From contig CM041465.1 in NCBI GenBank assembly GCA_023213395.1, positions 146,265,741 through 146,329,740 on the forward strand: a stretch of DNA of 64,000 nt. The letters are read 5' to 3'. Below, one piece after another: positions 46,938 to 58,640 of the stretch. The position numbers and the translations under genes are program-made. The number at the start of each line of letters is the position of its first letter. Position 1 is the stretch's first letter. Under the pieces are notes generated by a model that saw only the letters and a list, made by a program, of their open reading frames with translations, had not been told where the DNA came from and made no database searches. Source of the stretch: Cycas panzhihuaensis (Eukaryota > Cycadophyta).

Positions 46938-49072
46938 AAGGGGATCTATTCATTCCATTCCACTTGCATGGAGTCATTTTACCTCTCCTTCACCTTCAAT
47001 GTAAAGTATTGAGAGTGTATTCATGACTTTTTTAACATTTTAAGAGCTTAAAATTATAGTATTTTGCATGTTGTTACTTTGTCCATGTGTATAGAAATTC
47101 AAAGGTAAAGAATACAGGTTTTTGAAGTCATTCAGCTGCCAGAATAGTCTCGGAAGCATTAAAGGCCCAAAATTTCATAAAACTTTGACCATCTTAGAAT
47201 TTGATGAAATTTGTCATGCAAGGTTTCCTTGACTAGAGGATCATTTTTGGCTTCTACAATAACTTTAGATTTAACCTGAAACAATGGGTTTTGGCTATGA
47301 TAAAAGGGTAAATTTTATGGATAAGTGATCTAAGCACTTTTCCTAATGAAATCCTTTAATTATAAGCTGAAGATGTGAAAGTTTTATTAATGGATTTGGT
47401 AGATTTATGTCTTAAGATTAGTTTAAGATAAATCTCATCAAATTTCATTCATTGGTTAGTGAGATCTATGTAGTTTTCTCACAGTTGCTGATTTTGCCTA
47501 CTCAACCCCACCAAGGACTTTGCAAGGGCATTTCGAGCAAATTTTTAGCAGATTTCACAGATGGTTCAGAAGGAAAAGTTAATGTATATGTCAAAACATA
47601 ACTTTTACATATTGAAGTTCAGATTCTAAGATAGTTGATCTTGCAGGATTTTACTTTGGTGCTTTTTTGGGTAGAAAATATTTTGTGGTTTTTCTAAAAT
47701 ATGACTTCATAAATCTATCAGAAACAACATTTTGAATACTTTTTCCTTCTGTCATAAATTCATATTTCATCATTTAGGCCTTCATATTTGTAATTTTTAA
47801 AAAATTAACATATTTATCATTATTTGTAAATTTTGTGAAAAAAATCAAAATAGGGAAAAATAGCATGCATATAGATTTAGAAAAACCATCATTTTAGTGG
47901 CAAGTTGATCCCTATTTTAGCTCATTATGGCTTTTGTATCAAAACTTCCATAATCACATTTGGAAATATTATACTAAAGCAAGGGAAACCTTGGATCAGA
48001 AGTAACATCTAGTTCCCCTGCTAAATCTAGCATGCCTTTCTATTTGCACACATAGCATAAAGTATCACAAAAGCAGTAAGAATAATAAAGTATCATAAAA
48101 GTAGCAACAACAACAAAGCATCATAAAAGCAGCAACAACAACAAAGCAAGTACGAAAAATAAGCAAGCACATTTGGCAAGTTTCTATTTCAGTTTTTAGT
48201 TATATGGAAACAACTTACACTATTTGTAAAAGGAATCTCATTTGTATGATTTATACTGCTAGTTCTTGACTTATGCGCATACTCACCTTGGTTGAAATAG
48301 ACTAAGGTTGGCCGAAGTCCAGGCCCTAAGGGAGGTGTGAGTTTCATACTAGGTTTGGTCTTAACCGGAATAGTGGTGGAGGGACAGGTTAGCCATACCT
48401 ACAGCCTCTAATCAGGGATAATCTTGATAACCAACCAGGGAAACTGAAAACCTTAATGCAAGATTAAAATTAACTCGGTCCAATATCCGTCATAGCCGTG
48501 GAATATACAATACCGTTTGACTCTTTCGAGGAGGTATATAGCTACTCATTAGTGAACTAGGTAAGGACTGGGTGTACCTGGGCTCCACTGTGACTTGGAT
48601 TTCATCACTAAATGCATGTGCAGGTATCGTAGGTAAAGGCCCTAATCATATACTAGAAGCCTTAGGCATTGAAACCTCACCTACATTTGGATATAAGTGA
48701 GAGGTTAATGGCATGACACATCACCACTCTTTGCCAGTTCTACATTAGGCCTCATTCTTGCATCATTACTTATATTCATTTTTTTATATATAATTATTAA
48801 AAAATACTTAATCATTGCTTGCTTCTCATAATAACAATTATTTCTACATCCCTGCTGCGCCAAGTGTACTAGCCACACGTGTGAGTGGCACATACTTCTA
48901 TCATCTCTTCCATTTCTTCATCATCGCCATGTCATCTCAATTTAAGCAAAATGTTAATTGCATATTGAAAGGCAAAGAAAATTAGAACATATGATACACT
49001 GGAATTAAAAATGCTACAAAGTATGAAGGCCTTTGGAGAGCCCACCTGTAGCCCGCACCCAGCATACCAGTA
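46938..49072 (+). other. copia-D leader, untranslated, with a 28-bp tandem repeat
   Basis: 2.1 kb without coding signal between PBS and gag. At 48059-48150 a 28-bp unit (AAAGTATCATAAAAGTAGCA...) is repeated three times plus eight bases, in exact register (starts 48059, 48087, 48115, 48143). CAACAACAAC triplets make up part of the unit. The rest shows nothing recognisable. Confidence 0.7.
48059..48150 (+). repeat. 28-bp tandem repeat, 3.3 copies
   Basis: Units start at 48059, 48087, 48115 and 48143 (partial). Units 2 and 3 differ at two positions; unit 1 is more diverged at its 3' half. Confidence 0.9.
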
Positions 49073-49960
49073 ATGGCTACAACAACTGCTTCAAGTGGAT
49101 CTGCCCTAACAACTCCTACAGATGCTGCAACGAAACTACAATGGGAGATAGATGATGAAAATATTCATATAAGAATTTTGTTGGTCATTGATCGCTCCTT
49201 GCACAACTTGATAAACGAAGAGAAACATGATATAGCTTGGAAGGTCCTAGAAGTTCTTAGAAAGAACTTTGATACAAAGCCAGATTTAGAATTTGTTCAT
49301 CTTGTTTTGAAAATGACCAAATAAAAAATGCAGAAGGGATGAGCTCATGAAACAATAAATCTCCTTCGACCAATCAAATAGGCAATTGACAAAGACTTTA
49401 AGACCCAATGCATCACTTGGACATTTTTGATCTAGTCATGTTTACATGTTCTTAATTATAAAAACTTTCTTGGAAGTGAACATTGAAGACACTCAATTTC
49501 GAAGCACTTGCCGAGAAGTTTATAGAATTTGACAAGACCTTTGATACAAACTTTGTAGCCTCTGACTCTCTTCCAGATGCAGCCTTTGAGGTAGAAGAAG
49601 AAGTTTGCTACACAAAAAATTAAGGTTCCTCTTGTGGTAGAGGAAATAATTGAGTAAGAGGAAGATGAAGAAATATGGGAAATCATCCATAATGTCAATC
49701 AAATCCTCAATCATAACCTCGATAGTTTCAAGGCCAAGGGCCACCTCAACAAAGAGCAAGATAGTCAGGCCAGACCAATACTTCTTCAAAGACTGGTAAT
49801 CAAACTATTATGTGTGATCGGTGTAACCGTAAAGGACACTTAGCAAAAGATTGTAGAACTACCACTTATAAGTTGGCCAAGTTCCAACCAAAACATGGAG
49901 CTCACAATATTGAAGAAACTTGTGAAGAATCCTTTAATGGTGTAGGTTTTGTATAAGCAC
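49073..49960 (+). pseudogene. copia-D gag
   Basis: It opens with MATTTASSGSALTTPTDAAT, a Thr/Ser/Ala-rich N-terminus common in copia gag, followed by the capsid helices in 49150-49324 (HNLINEEKHDIAWKVLEVL). Stops at 49322 and several frame changes follow. The zinc knuckle C-D-R-C-N-R-K-G-H-L-A-K-D-C at about 49815-49856 is complete. The start is the first ATG after the leader. Confidence 0.82.
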
Positions 49961-50089
49961 ATATTCAAAGAATTGAGGGATCTTTAACATCAAATGGCAT
50001 TAACCAACCAAAGAGATTCTTTGAAGCTCGGTGTGTATATATCGCTTGTGAATTCCCTTCACCAATGCCAAGCCCTTTTAGAATTGCTA

Positions 50090-51260
50090 ATAGTATGGCT
50101 TCAATCGATGGACAATGGATCATGGACACAGGAGCAACTCAACGAGTCAAATATTCATGGAGTTATTCACATGGCTAATATATCACAACCTGTTGAAGGA
50201 ATTGGCAACATTCACTTGAAACTCCTAGGCTTAGAAGATTTTACATTGCTTGATATCTTATACATACCCAATCTTAAACAAAACCTACTCTCTTTATCCA
50301 CACTTATTTCTCATGGATTTGATCTGAGTGTAACCGTAAATGACCAGACTCTTAAGGTCATTCACCCTCCAACTCATTAGGTGGTTTTGACTGGACATCT
50401 CTCTGGCAAACTCTTTCAGCTGAATAGCCCTCCATCTTCCAAACCTTCTAAAGTTTTCCTCTAAGCCCTTTACATGTGAAGCTTGTATCATTGCCAAATC
50501 TCATTGACAAGCCTTTCCCAAAAGTTAGTGGAAATTGAGCCATCTATTACAATTGGTACACTCTAATTTATGTAGGCTAATGCCTATTCCTTCACTGAAG
50601 GACAAGCTATATTACATCTCTTTCATTGATGATTTCACTAGAAAAGTATGGGTAGCTTTTCTACATAAGAAAGATGAAGCATTCTGTATATTCAAGGAAT
50701 TCAAAGCCCTCACTGAAAAAGAGTCAGGTTATCAACTCAAATGTCTTCAAACTGATAATGGTGACAAATATACCTCACATGAGTTTGAAAGCTACCTTCG
50801 ACATAATGACATCAAGTATCAAACAACAGTAGTAGGTACCCCACAACAAAATGGAGTTGCTGAGTGCATGAACATGATAATCATGAACATGGCTTGTGTT
50901 ATGTTAATATATAAAAATGTACCTACCTATTTATGGGCTAAAGCAATCTAGACAACTGTTTATTATATCAATGCTGTTAGCCCATCAGAGAAAGCACAAT
51001 CACCTAATGAAAAGTGGTCAAGACAAGCCCCCATTATTCACTACTTAAAAATTTTTGGCTCTACATGCTATGCCCATATTTTGGATGCAAATTGAAATAA
51101 ACTCCAGTCGAGGGCACTTAAAGGCATCTTTGTTGGATAACCTATGGATAAGAAAAGGTATAAGGTCTTCATACCTTCACAATGAAAAATCATCATTACC
51201 AGAGATGTCATTTTTGTGGAGATAGAGGATTAGTTACTTAAATTAGACTCTATAGTACAC
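50090..51260 (+). pseudogene. copia-D protease and integrase
   Basis: Protease active site W-I-M-D-T-G-A-T at about 50116-50140 is intact, then the frame breaks. The stretch 50535-50951 is the open integrase core: L-V-H-S-N-L-C, where the first catalytic Asp is Asn, then FIDDFTRKVWVAFLHKK, LQTDNGDKYTS (second Asp kept) and PQQNGVAECMN (Glu kept). The C-terminal part continues to about 51240 with FGSTCYAHI and a GIFVG-like segment interrupted by stops. Confidence 0.85.
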
Positions 51261-51269
51261 TCACGTCAC

Positions 51270-53210
51270 TACAATAATGTTATCAAGTATGATGTTCAGA
51301 TTCCAAAATTTGGGGAGGGAGGGGATATACATAAATTACTCCAAATGTTGGAAGCTGATAATAGAGCCTTACAAGATACAAGTTGTGACTCTGAATCAAT
51401 GAGTGCACATCTAGCACCATCTTTTGAAGATAACAGAATTAACAAAGACAAAGCCATTATAGAAGAACCATCCTCTCCACCTTTAGTTGACAAAGGCAAA
51501 GCAGTGGTAGAAGGACCATCTTCCTCAGGTACATCAACATCCTCCTCATAAAATAATCATTTTAATGAATATGATGAGAACCAAGAAGTTGGGGAAATGA
51601 GGATATCATTCCCAACTCGAGGATCTCGAGAAGCCCGCCAGCTCAATAAGGACATATGACCAGATGAGGTGGGCAAAACAGGCACTTGTAGTGCCCATAG
51701 AGCAAGGATATAGGAATCATTATATACTGAGCTTAAACCAATATAATTACACCTTACTCTTAATGAAGAGCCCTTAATGTACTAAGAAGTTGTAAAGCAT
51801 ACAACTTGGAGAAACGCCATAAATGAAGAGTACCAATCTCTTATCAAGAGCGATACATGGGAGCTCGTTGATCTACCACTTGACAGAAAGGTAGTTCAAA
51901 ATAAATGGGTGTTTAAAAACAAATATAGATTAGACAACACCCTTGAAAAACACAAGGCGAGGTTGGTAGCTAAAGGATTTACATAGAGGGAAGACATCGA
52001 CTACACTGAAGTCTTTGCTCTTATAACCAAGTGGCCTATAATTAGAACTCTTGTGGCCTTAAATGCTCAACAGGGTTGGAAAATCCACCAACTCGATATT
52101 AAGACTGCGTTTCTCAATGGAGATCTTGAAGAAGAAATTTACATGGCTTAGCTAGAAGGATGTGAGATCGAAGGTCAAGAGCATAAGGTTTGCAGGCTCA
52201 GAAAGTCCTTATATGGCCTTAAACAAGCCCCTTGCACTTGGTTTACCAAGTTGTATGAAAGGATGAGGCAACTTGGATACGAGGTTTGTGACTATCACTT
52301 ATCTCATAATCCTTGTGGATGACATGCTAGTAATGGGTAATAGTAAACAAACAATAAGCCAGCTGAAAAATGACCTTGGTAAAACGTTTGAATTGTCAGA
52401 CCTCGGTTTGATGAAATATTATTTGGGAATTAAAGTAACACAAAAGAATAGAAAAATTTTCCTCCCCCAAGAAAAATACATCAATGATGTTCTAACCAAG
52501 TTTCAGTTAGAAGATGCTCGACCAGTGATGTTACCTATGGATCCTAACACCAAACTCTTAGCTGAAGGTGACACTAGGGAGGTAGACACAACACGCTACA
52601 AGAAACTTGTAGGTAGTCTCATCTATACTACTAATACAAGGCCCGATATTATACACTCTGTCAACATTCCTGCTCATTACATGACAAATCCAAAGTAGAA
52701 TCATTGGCATGCAGCAGTGTGAGTGTTGAGATACCTTAAGATGACTAGCAAATATGGTATATTGTATGAACCTAATTCAGACTTCAAGCTTTCTGCATAC
52801 ACAAACTTAGACTTTGTAGGAGATAAAGATACAAGAAGATCTACATCTGGGTATATAACATTTCTTGGAACAACACCAATATCATAGAGATCTAGATAAT
52901 AGAAGATAGTTGCAGATTCAACTGCTAAAGTTGAATACATTGTTGCTTCTAAGACCAGTAAAGAGGTGATATGACTAAGAAAATTATTGGAAACATTGAA
53001 TATCACCCAAACAAGTCCTACAAGTCTTCATGTGGATAATCAATCAATAATCTGCATGGTAAAAAATCCTATATTTTATGATTGTACTAAACACATAAGT
53101 ATGAAAGTCTATAGGATTAGGGAACTTGTTTATGACAGCACAATTTAATTAGATTACTACCCCACAGCAGATCAAGTGGCCAATATCTTCACTAAACTGT
53201 TGCAAAGGGT
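51270..53210 (+). pseudogene. copia-D reverse transcriptase and RNase H
   Basis: A Ser/Pro/Lys-rich linker (51345-51551) precedes RT, which starts near 51800 (WRNAINEEYQSLIKSDTWEL). KHKARLVAKGFT is followed by a stop replacing Gln, then YGLKQAPCTWFTKLY. A deletion with frame change near 52275 removes roughly 15-20 residues just before I-L-V-D-D-M, so both active-site Asp survive. DLGLMKYYLGIKV and RPDIIHSVNIPAHYMTNPK follow. RNase H (52700-53200) has DFVGDKDTRRSTSGY and ends at IFTKLLQRVKFE. Confidence 0.86.
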
Positions 53211-53220
53211 GAAGTTTGAA

Positions 53221-53712
53221 TAGTTTCGAAGGTAGCTCAGCCTTAGGGCCTCCATCTTCAATTGATCAAAGAAGATGGCAATAGGATCATCATACTCTAT
53301 TCTCTTCGTGAAAACCCCTTGTGGGCACGAAAGAATAAGAGTAAGTCTCTACTTTATCCTCTTTGTGAAAACCCCATGTGGGCATGGAAGGATAAGGGTT
53401 GTACTTATTTTAGAAAATCAGAACCCGTGAAAACCCAAAAGGGCATAGGGGATGACCAAACAGTATATGGAGACTTAGTAGATTAAGCTGCACATTTAAG
53501 CTACTTGGCTATCAGGCTATATCAAAGAGCCACCTTAGCCATTTTGATTTATAAAAGGGGCTATAGTTCTTAGAAACTTAGTGAGTTTTTATTCTCCATG
53601 AGGGTTTTCCCACAAAAGTGTTATTTACAATTTCAATGTAATAATGAGGCTCAAATAAAGACCTCATAGAATAGATTTTCTGAAAATGACCTTCCATCAT
53701 TAAGGGGGGGAT
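53221..53712 (+). other. copia-D 3' untranslated region with a 57-bp tandem repeat
   Basis: Between the RNase H end and the 3' LTR there are 490 bases of non-coding sequence. Two 57-bp units (starts 53294 and 53351) share GTGAAAACCCC and GTGGGCA. A third, partial core (GTGAAAACCC near 53427) follows after 62 bases. The tract ends in AAGGGGGGG, the polypurine primer for plus-strand synthesis. Confidence 0.75.
53294..53407 (+). repeat. 57-bp tandem repeat, two copies
   Basis: Unit 1 starts ACTCTATTCTCTTCGTGAAA and unit 2 ACTTTATCCTCTTTGTGAAA. Most differences are transitions. Confidence 0.88.
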
Positions 53713-54024
53713 TGAAAGAGGTTAATGTATCAAGGTCATTTGTGTAGATTAATTATGTGACCTTATGATATATTATTAGCATTAGTCTCTTAATGAAATA
53801 TACTTTATGTACATTTAGATGTAATTTCAGGTTCATGTCATTAGGCGAGAAAATCCTAACCCTAATGGTCACCCTCAATAATAAAAGGTGAAATCTCAAG
53901 GAGGGAGTTATTATTCATTCTCACCTCTAAGCTTGCTCTTATATCTTGTTTCATCTTCTTTTTCATTCTCCATTGCCATTGTGTACATGTGAGTGATTTA
54001 TCTCTTAGATCCATCCTTCTTTCA
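53713..54024 (+). repeat. copia-D 3' LTR
   Basis: Partner of 46610-46920, with one extra C. Followed by TCCCT. Confidence 0.93.
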
Positions 54025-54123
54025 TCCCTAGAGCTGGTTCACTATCAATATAAGCTCCATATTGGCCTTCCATTCGCTAAAAGTGTTACCATGAAAGATA
54101 ACCTTAGGCATGAGCTTCTCCAT
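54025..54123 (-). pseudogene. copia-C gag N-terminus
   Basis: Minus strand from the ATG at 54123: MEKLMPKVIFHGNTFSEWKA, then N-M-E-L. The G-x-T/N-F-S-E-W-K motif is the usual opening of copia capsid. The frame continues beyond copia-D at 46609. The start is chosen because it is the first ATG ahead of the motif. Confidence 0.72.
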
Positions 54124-55629
54124 CTCAAACAATGACCTACAATATGAATCACACGACACCAGACGATCGTATTAAGAATAGAAATGTACCCTTGTGTCGT
54201 CCTTTAGTCCAAGAGTAATCCCCAAAGGATTTAAAACACAAACTGTACTCATAGATGCAAGTCACCGACTGCTTCTTCCTCCAAATCGACCACAAACACC
54301 TTTAAATAGTACTAAAAAAAAGCATCAAGGCAAGTGAAATAGTGCTTAAGGTACACAGTTGGCTCTACAAAGTGATGGTGCACAGTCTCCAAGTTAAAAA
54401 ATCATTAAAAAAAGCCTTGATCCATGCTCAAAATAGCTCAAGAACACTTCAAATATGATCAAAGTACTTTACTATAGGCAAATATAACAAAGTATCAATG
54501 GTCTAAGGGCCTTTTATAAAGTTGAATTATAAAAAGAATATGCCAAAGGGCATATTCTCAAGAATGGTGACTTTTCAAAAATGCTCGTGGCTCATCACTT
54601 AAATCACGTGCTTCAAATTTGATTACAAATGAGGATTATATATTGCTAAGTCCAACACTTAGTAAAAATACATTACATGCAAGATTTTATATCTCCATGA
54701 GTCATATATGAAGAGTGACTGTCATATTAACACAAGTTGACTTGCATGGACTACTCATTGAAGATACGGGTCTCCACTCACTCGTACTACTGGTAAACAA
54801 GTCGTAAACTGCCCAGTCACCTTCAAACACACCCATCCAATGCTACTAAGCACCCAACCAAGAGAAAATATGCTAAATCTAAGAGAAAGCCACCCAGTTA
54901 AGGTAAAAAACACCCAACTACCATAGAAAACACTAATGGAGCCTTTAATATAGTTGTATCATGCTAGTTTTGAGTACACAAGTCTCCAAAATGGTGCATA
55001 ATTAGCCCAACTACTTCACAACACCAAGATGTTGGCTCAAAAGTATGCATTCAGTGCAGATATGGGGTCACATACCCATAGAAAGAGACACTACAACTCA
55101 AAATTATAGTGGAAGATGCTTTATACTGTTGTGTACTTCACCTAATCTTAGTATAGAGGGCTAAAAAAAGTTCAAAAAGGCTCCAATATCTCTCTTATAT
55201 AGACTAAATGAAGGCAACACCAGAAAAAGCTTTGATTTTTTTTTAGTTTTATAGTGCTTTGAGTAGGAATATACCCAACTTACTTGTATAGATAGATGGT
55301 TGTCCTTATCATTGCTAAATCACCATCAATGTGTGCTCCCTTGGATTGAATTACCCAAACAGGTTATTAACTGGCTCGGATGAACCCCAAGGAGCTAAAT
55401 CATTCTATGAAGGTGGTCTTCATGCCTAATTATTGACTCTAAAAACCCTTATCCTCTGTTGAATAACGAATTTCACTGCTTCAACAACCATTGATTTTCT
55501 GTGCTTACTTCTGCACGATGCTGGGGTTGATGAACCCTTAAGACTCATCTTGGGTCAGACAGTGTCACTCGCCAACCAACGATCCCATTGCCCTGCTTAT
55601 CATCAAGCTTCAGTTGTGCAGGATCATAT
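54124..55629 (-). other. copia-C leader, untranslated
   Basis: 1.5 kb between PBS and gag of copia-C. No coding signal or repeat stands out. Confidence 0.6.
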
Positions 55630-55642
55630 GGATCTGATACCA
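55630..55642 (-). other. copia-C primer-binding site
   Basis: The minus strand reads TGGTATCAGATCC directly next to the 5' LTR. It matches the initiator tRNA-Met complement for the first nine bases. Confidence 0.9.
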
Positions 55643-56015
55643 TATTTAGGAACATGAAATCATATACAAATATTCCCATACATAGGATCTTTAACTATAC
55701 ACAACAAGCAACAAATAAAAATACAAAAAATAGGTGCACAGTACACAGTATATACGTGGAAAACCCTTTTGGGAAAAAACCCACCACAAAAAGGATCCAT
55801 TATGGATAACTTGATTATTGCATAATGGATTGATACAATGATCTTCAATGTTGAATATACAAGGCCACAAGGCATTTATACTCTCCCAAGAGGTATCACC
55901 CAATTAGGGTTGTGACCCTCCAAATAAGTTGCACCTTTTGGCTTCGCACCCTTTTATTTAATTATACCACATTAACATTAACTAAGTGGCTTAATAATTA
56001 ACTACCATACTAACA
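55643..56015 (-). repeat. copia-C 5' LTR
   Basis: Partner of 42267-42639. First bases are TATTTAG in plus orientation (TG changed to TA). Ends CTAACA, followed by AAGGG. Confidence 0.92.
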
Positions 56016-56170
56016 AAGGGACTGTGATTCTATGATTGGTTACAACTGCTCCCAATTGAAGAATGCTAATTTCAAGTTACTTGCTCAATCACTAATGCGA
56101 CTACTTTTCCATTTATGCATCTTCTGTTGATGTTGTAACTATTTGGTTATAACTGTCTTCCTTTGTTTTG

Positions 56171-56222
56171 CCTAGCCTTCGATTATACCACAATCACCTA
56201 GCCTTCGATTATACCACAATCA
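56171..56222 (+). repeat. 26-bp exact tandem duplication
   Basis: CCTAGCCTTCGATTATACCA plus CAATCA occurs twice head to tail without a mismatch (56171-56196 and 56197-56222). Lack of divergence points to a recent event in otherwise decayed DNA. Confidence 0.92.
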
Positions 56223-56234
56223 ACATAATCTTAT

Positions 56235-57460
56235 TGCATATAAATAGAGTTAGATGCGATATTTGTTATAAACACAAGGTAGAACAAGGCATAATGATGC
56301 TCAATATTCGAATGGTTTAAGGCACCAAAGGATTGTAGGCCTTCCTTAGCTATATAATCCTAGAAAAATAGATTAGATCCTATGGTAGACTCTTAAGTTC
56401 TTCTTCAAGCTTATAAATTTAGATAAGCTCATTATGGAGGAAATTCAAAATCTCATTCTAGATAAGCATCTTTGTATCCTTACTATTAATATCACTCATA
56501 GGTAACATAAGGACTCAAGATGGTATTCCTTCAAGGTATTTGCTAATTTCCATACCTTGGATATATATATAGATTACTATCCCTTTCAATCCTTATCTAA
56601 GAAAGGATAAACTTTATGTACAATTGTATTAGTAAGGAGGATCCCTGGAATGAAGATTTGAAAGAGTATAGAAGGCTCTATTTCATCCTTAGCTAATAAT
56701 TTAAAATAGTTTGGATAGTTATAGATAACTCACATAGATTAGATACATAAAATTTTTCTTCCCTTTTTATGGTAAGGAAAAGTTCTTAATACAAAGATTT
56801 TTATTATGCATAATAGTCAAAGACAAAGTTTTCAAGTCATGGTTTAGCAAATTTTCCTAACCCTTTATATATTTAGACTTAGCTTGAATTTCTATGATTA
56901 TAGGTGATAATAAGATATTCTAAAACCTTCACCTTACTTGGGATATCCTTAACATGGAGACTTTGTTTTTCATTTGGAAGAATAAAAATGCAACTATCTT
57001 TTTTAATGTATCTCTATTACTTATTCTAACTACACTATCAAAATTTAATACTTAAGCTCAAAAAATTAAGCTTGAATTAAACTCCTTGACTACTTTGGGT
57101 TATATTAGGAGGTAACCTCATGCATTATAAGCAAGGTCATTCTAAAGAGGGATAATACAATATAAAGGAAGAAAAGTAAGAATAGAAGTAGGAGGAGTCA
57201 ATATTCTTATTATTATGCATGTTACTTATCTTATATTTACATAATCTATAAGCATCTTATCCATACTCTATTGCTATGAATTTGTAGTATTTGATTTGTA
57301 TAAGTATCATCACTTTCATTTCCTTTTCTATCTTTGTCATCTAATGTATCCTCCTGTTACCTCTATGTTGTTGTGTAATGATTTGATAGATGCTTGTGTC
57401 CAAATGAAGTGAAGTAAAACAAGCAAAAAATAATTTAAAAAAAATAAAAATAATGTACCT
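56235..57460 (+). mobile_element. LINE-like fragment, copy 1
   Basis: It aligns in the same direction with 57835-58640 over most of its length. Shared blocks include AGGTGATAATAAGATATTC, ATCCTTAACATGGAG and TTAGGAGGTAACCTCATG. Coding traces are weaker than in copy 2 (R-C-D-I-C-Y-K-H-K near 56250). An A-rich tail at about 57418-57455 (AAAAAATAATTTAAAAAAAA) may be its 3' end. Stops are dense. Confidence 0.5.
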
Positions 57461-57834
57461 AGTATTAGTAAAATTATGACTTATTTTCTACCCTATAATA
57501 CTAGTTTATGGGTTAGAAATTCATTGGCATATTTGTCTATTATCATTGATCATAAGAATTGTCCCTTATGGTGAACTATTTCCTTTCATTCCTCTATCTA
57601 ATTCCGTTGGTTGGTTCTCATTAAGTTAATGTATAATTCAAAAGGACCAAAAACTCCTCTACATGTAAATTATGTATTAACTTTTGCTCCACATAATTTA
57701 CCATAATAAGATTAAGTCTTTCCATTACTAACCTTATAAATAATTCTTATCCTGGCCCCTGAGTCACATTATTAGTCATTTATGCTTATCTAATATTGTC
57801 TTACCCATTTAAAACATACCTTTAGTTTCTAGAG

Positions 57835-58640
57835 AAAGGAAAGAGAGAATTTAATAGATTTAGATGGGATATCTATTATAAACTAAAAATAGGAGGCATA
57901 GGGGCACTAGATATCAAAAGAGAAGATTAAGCATGGTGTACTAGACTATCATTACAAGTTAAAGAAGGGAATAAAAAGGTGTAGGGTCTTAGTAAGGAAT
58001 GGTACTACTTCAAAGCATTTGATGATTTCTCTCTCTTACATATATGTAGACTACTAGCCCCTTTAATCATTATGGTAGATAGGATTATGTAGATATAGAA
58101 CTGTATTATTAGGGAGGCTACCTAGGATAAAGTTTTAAAAGAGGGAGAAAGGTTCTATTGGATCCCAAGAAATATTAATTTGCTTGGTTAATCTTTAAAT
58201 CAATTTAGATCCTAGAATCCAACTCACTTGGATAAGATGTATAGATTTTTATTATCCCTTCTATGGAAAGGAAAAGTCCTTAATATAGGGATTTTTATAG
58301 TGTATTATGGCCAAAAGGTCTTACTCATTAGTTTCCCAATTTATGTAACACTTTCTATACTTAGTTGTAGCTTCAAATGCTATTATTTTAGGTGATAATA
58401 AGATATTCCCTAAACCTTTACCCTTGTCTAAGATATCCTCAACATGGAGGCCACATTTCCATTTGGAAAAATAAATATGAAATTACCTTTTTAGATGCAT
58501 CTCTATTACTTATTCTAGCAATGCTCTGGATATTGAATTCTTAGGCTCAAAATAATTAGATTGAATCAAATCACTTTACAAATTTGATTGTTCATTAGGA
58601 GGTAACCTCATGTATTATAAGTAAGGTCCTATAAAGGAAG
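57835..58640 (+). mobile_element. LINE-like fragment, copy 2
   Basis: In one frame from about 57853 it reads NRFRWDIYYKLKIGGIGALD, then IKRED-stop-AWCTRLSL. The W-x3-C/Y-x-x-K-x-G-G-I/L-G pattern is that of the segment after the RT domain in plant L1-type LINEs. Later parts keep WKGKVLNIGIFIVYYGQK. In-frame stops replace Trp or Gln. The family assignment is by motif only and moderately secure. Confidence 0.5.

Larger units (their letters stand above)
46610..54024 (+). mobile_element. copia-D: Ty1/copia element nested in copia-C gag
   Basis: A 7.4-kb element with LTRs 46610-46920 (311 bp) and 53713-54024 (312 bp). A hand alignment shows about 24 differences, nearly all transitions. Flanks are TCTCT and TCCCT (one mismatch). 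The PBS is at 46923 and the polypurine tract AAGGGGGGG ends just before the 3' LTR. It inserted into gag of copia-C in the opposite orientation, and its LTRs are more alike than those of copia-C, as expected for the younger guest. Confidence 0.93.
42267..56015 (-). mobile_element. copia-C: Ty1/copia element, split by copia-D
   Basis: LTRs of equal length (373 bp) at 42267-42639 and 55643-56015 lie in the same orientation and agree at about nine of ten positions. Flanks are GAGGG and AAGGG (one mismatch). The PBS is at 55630-55642 and the polypurine tract (AAGGGGGG, minus) at 42640-42649. Without the 7.4-kb copia-D insertion the element is about 6.3 kb. Domain order on the minus strand is gag, protease, integrase, RT, RNase H. 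Confidence 0.92.

Noticed and set aside
48059-48150. Regularly spaced repeat considered as a CRISPR array
   Set aside because: Units are head to tail without unique spacers, inside a plant retrotransposon leader.
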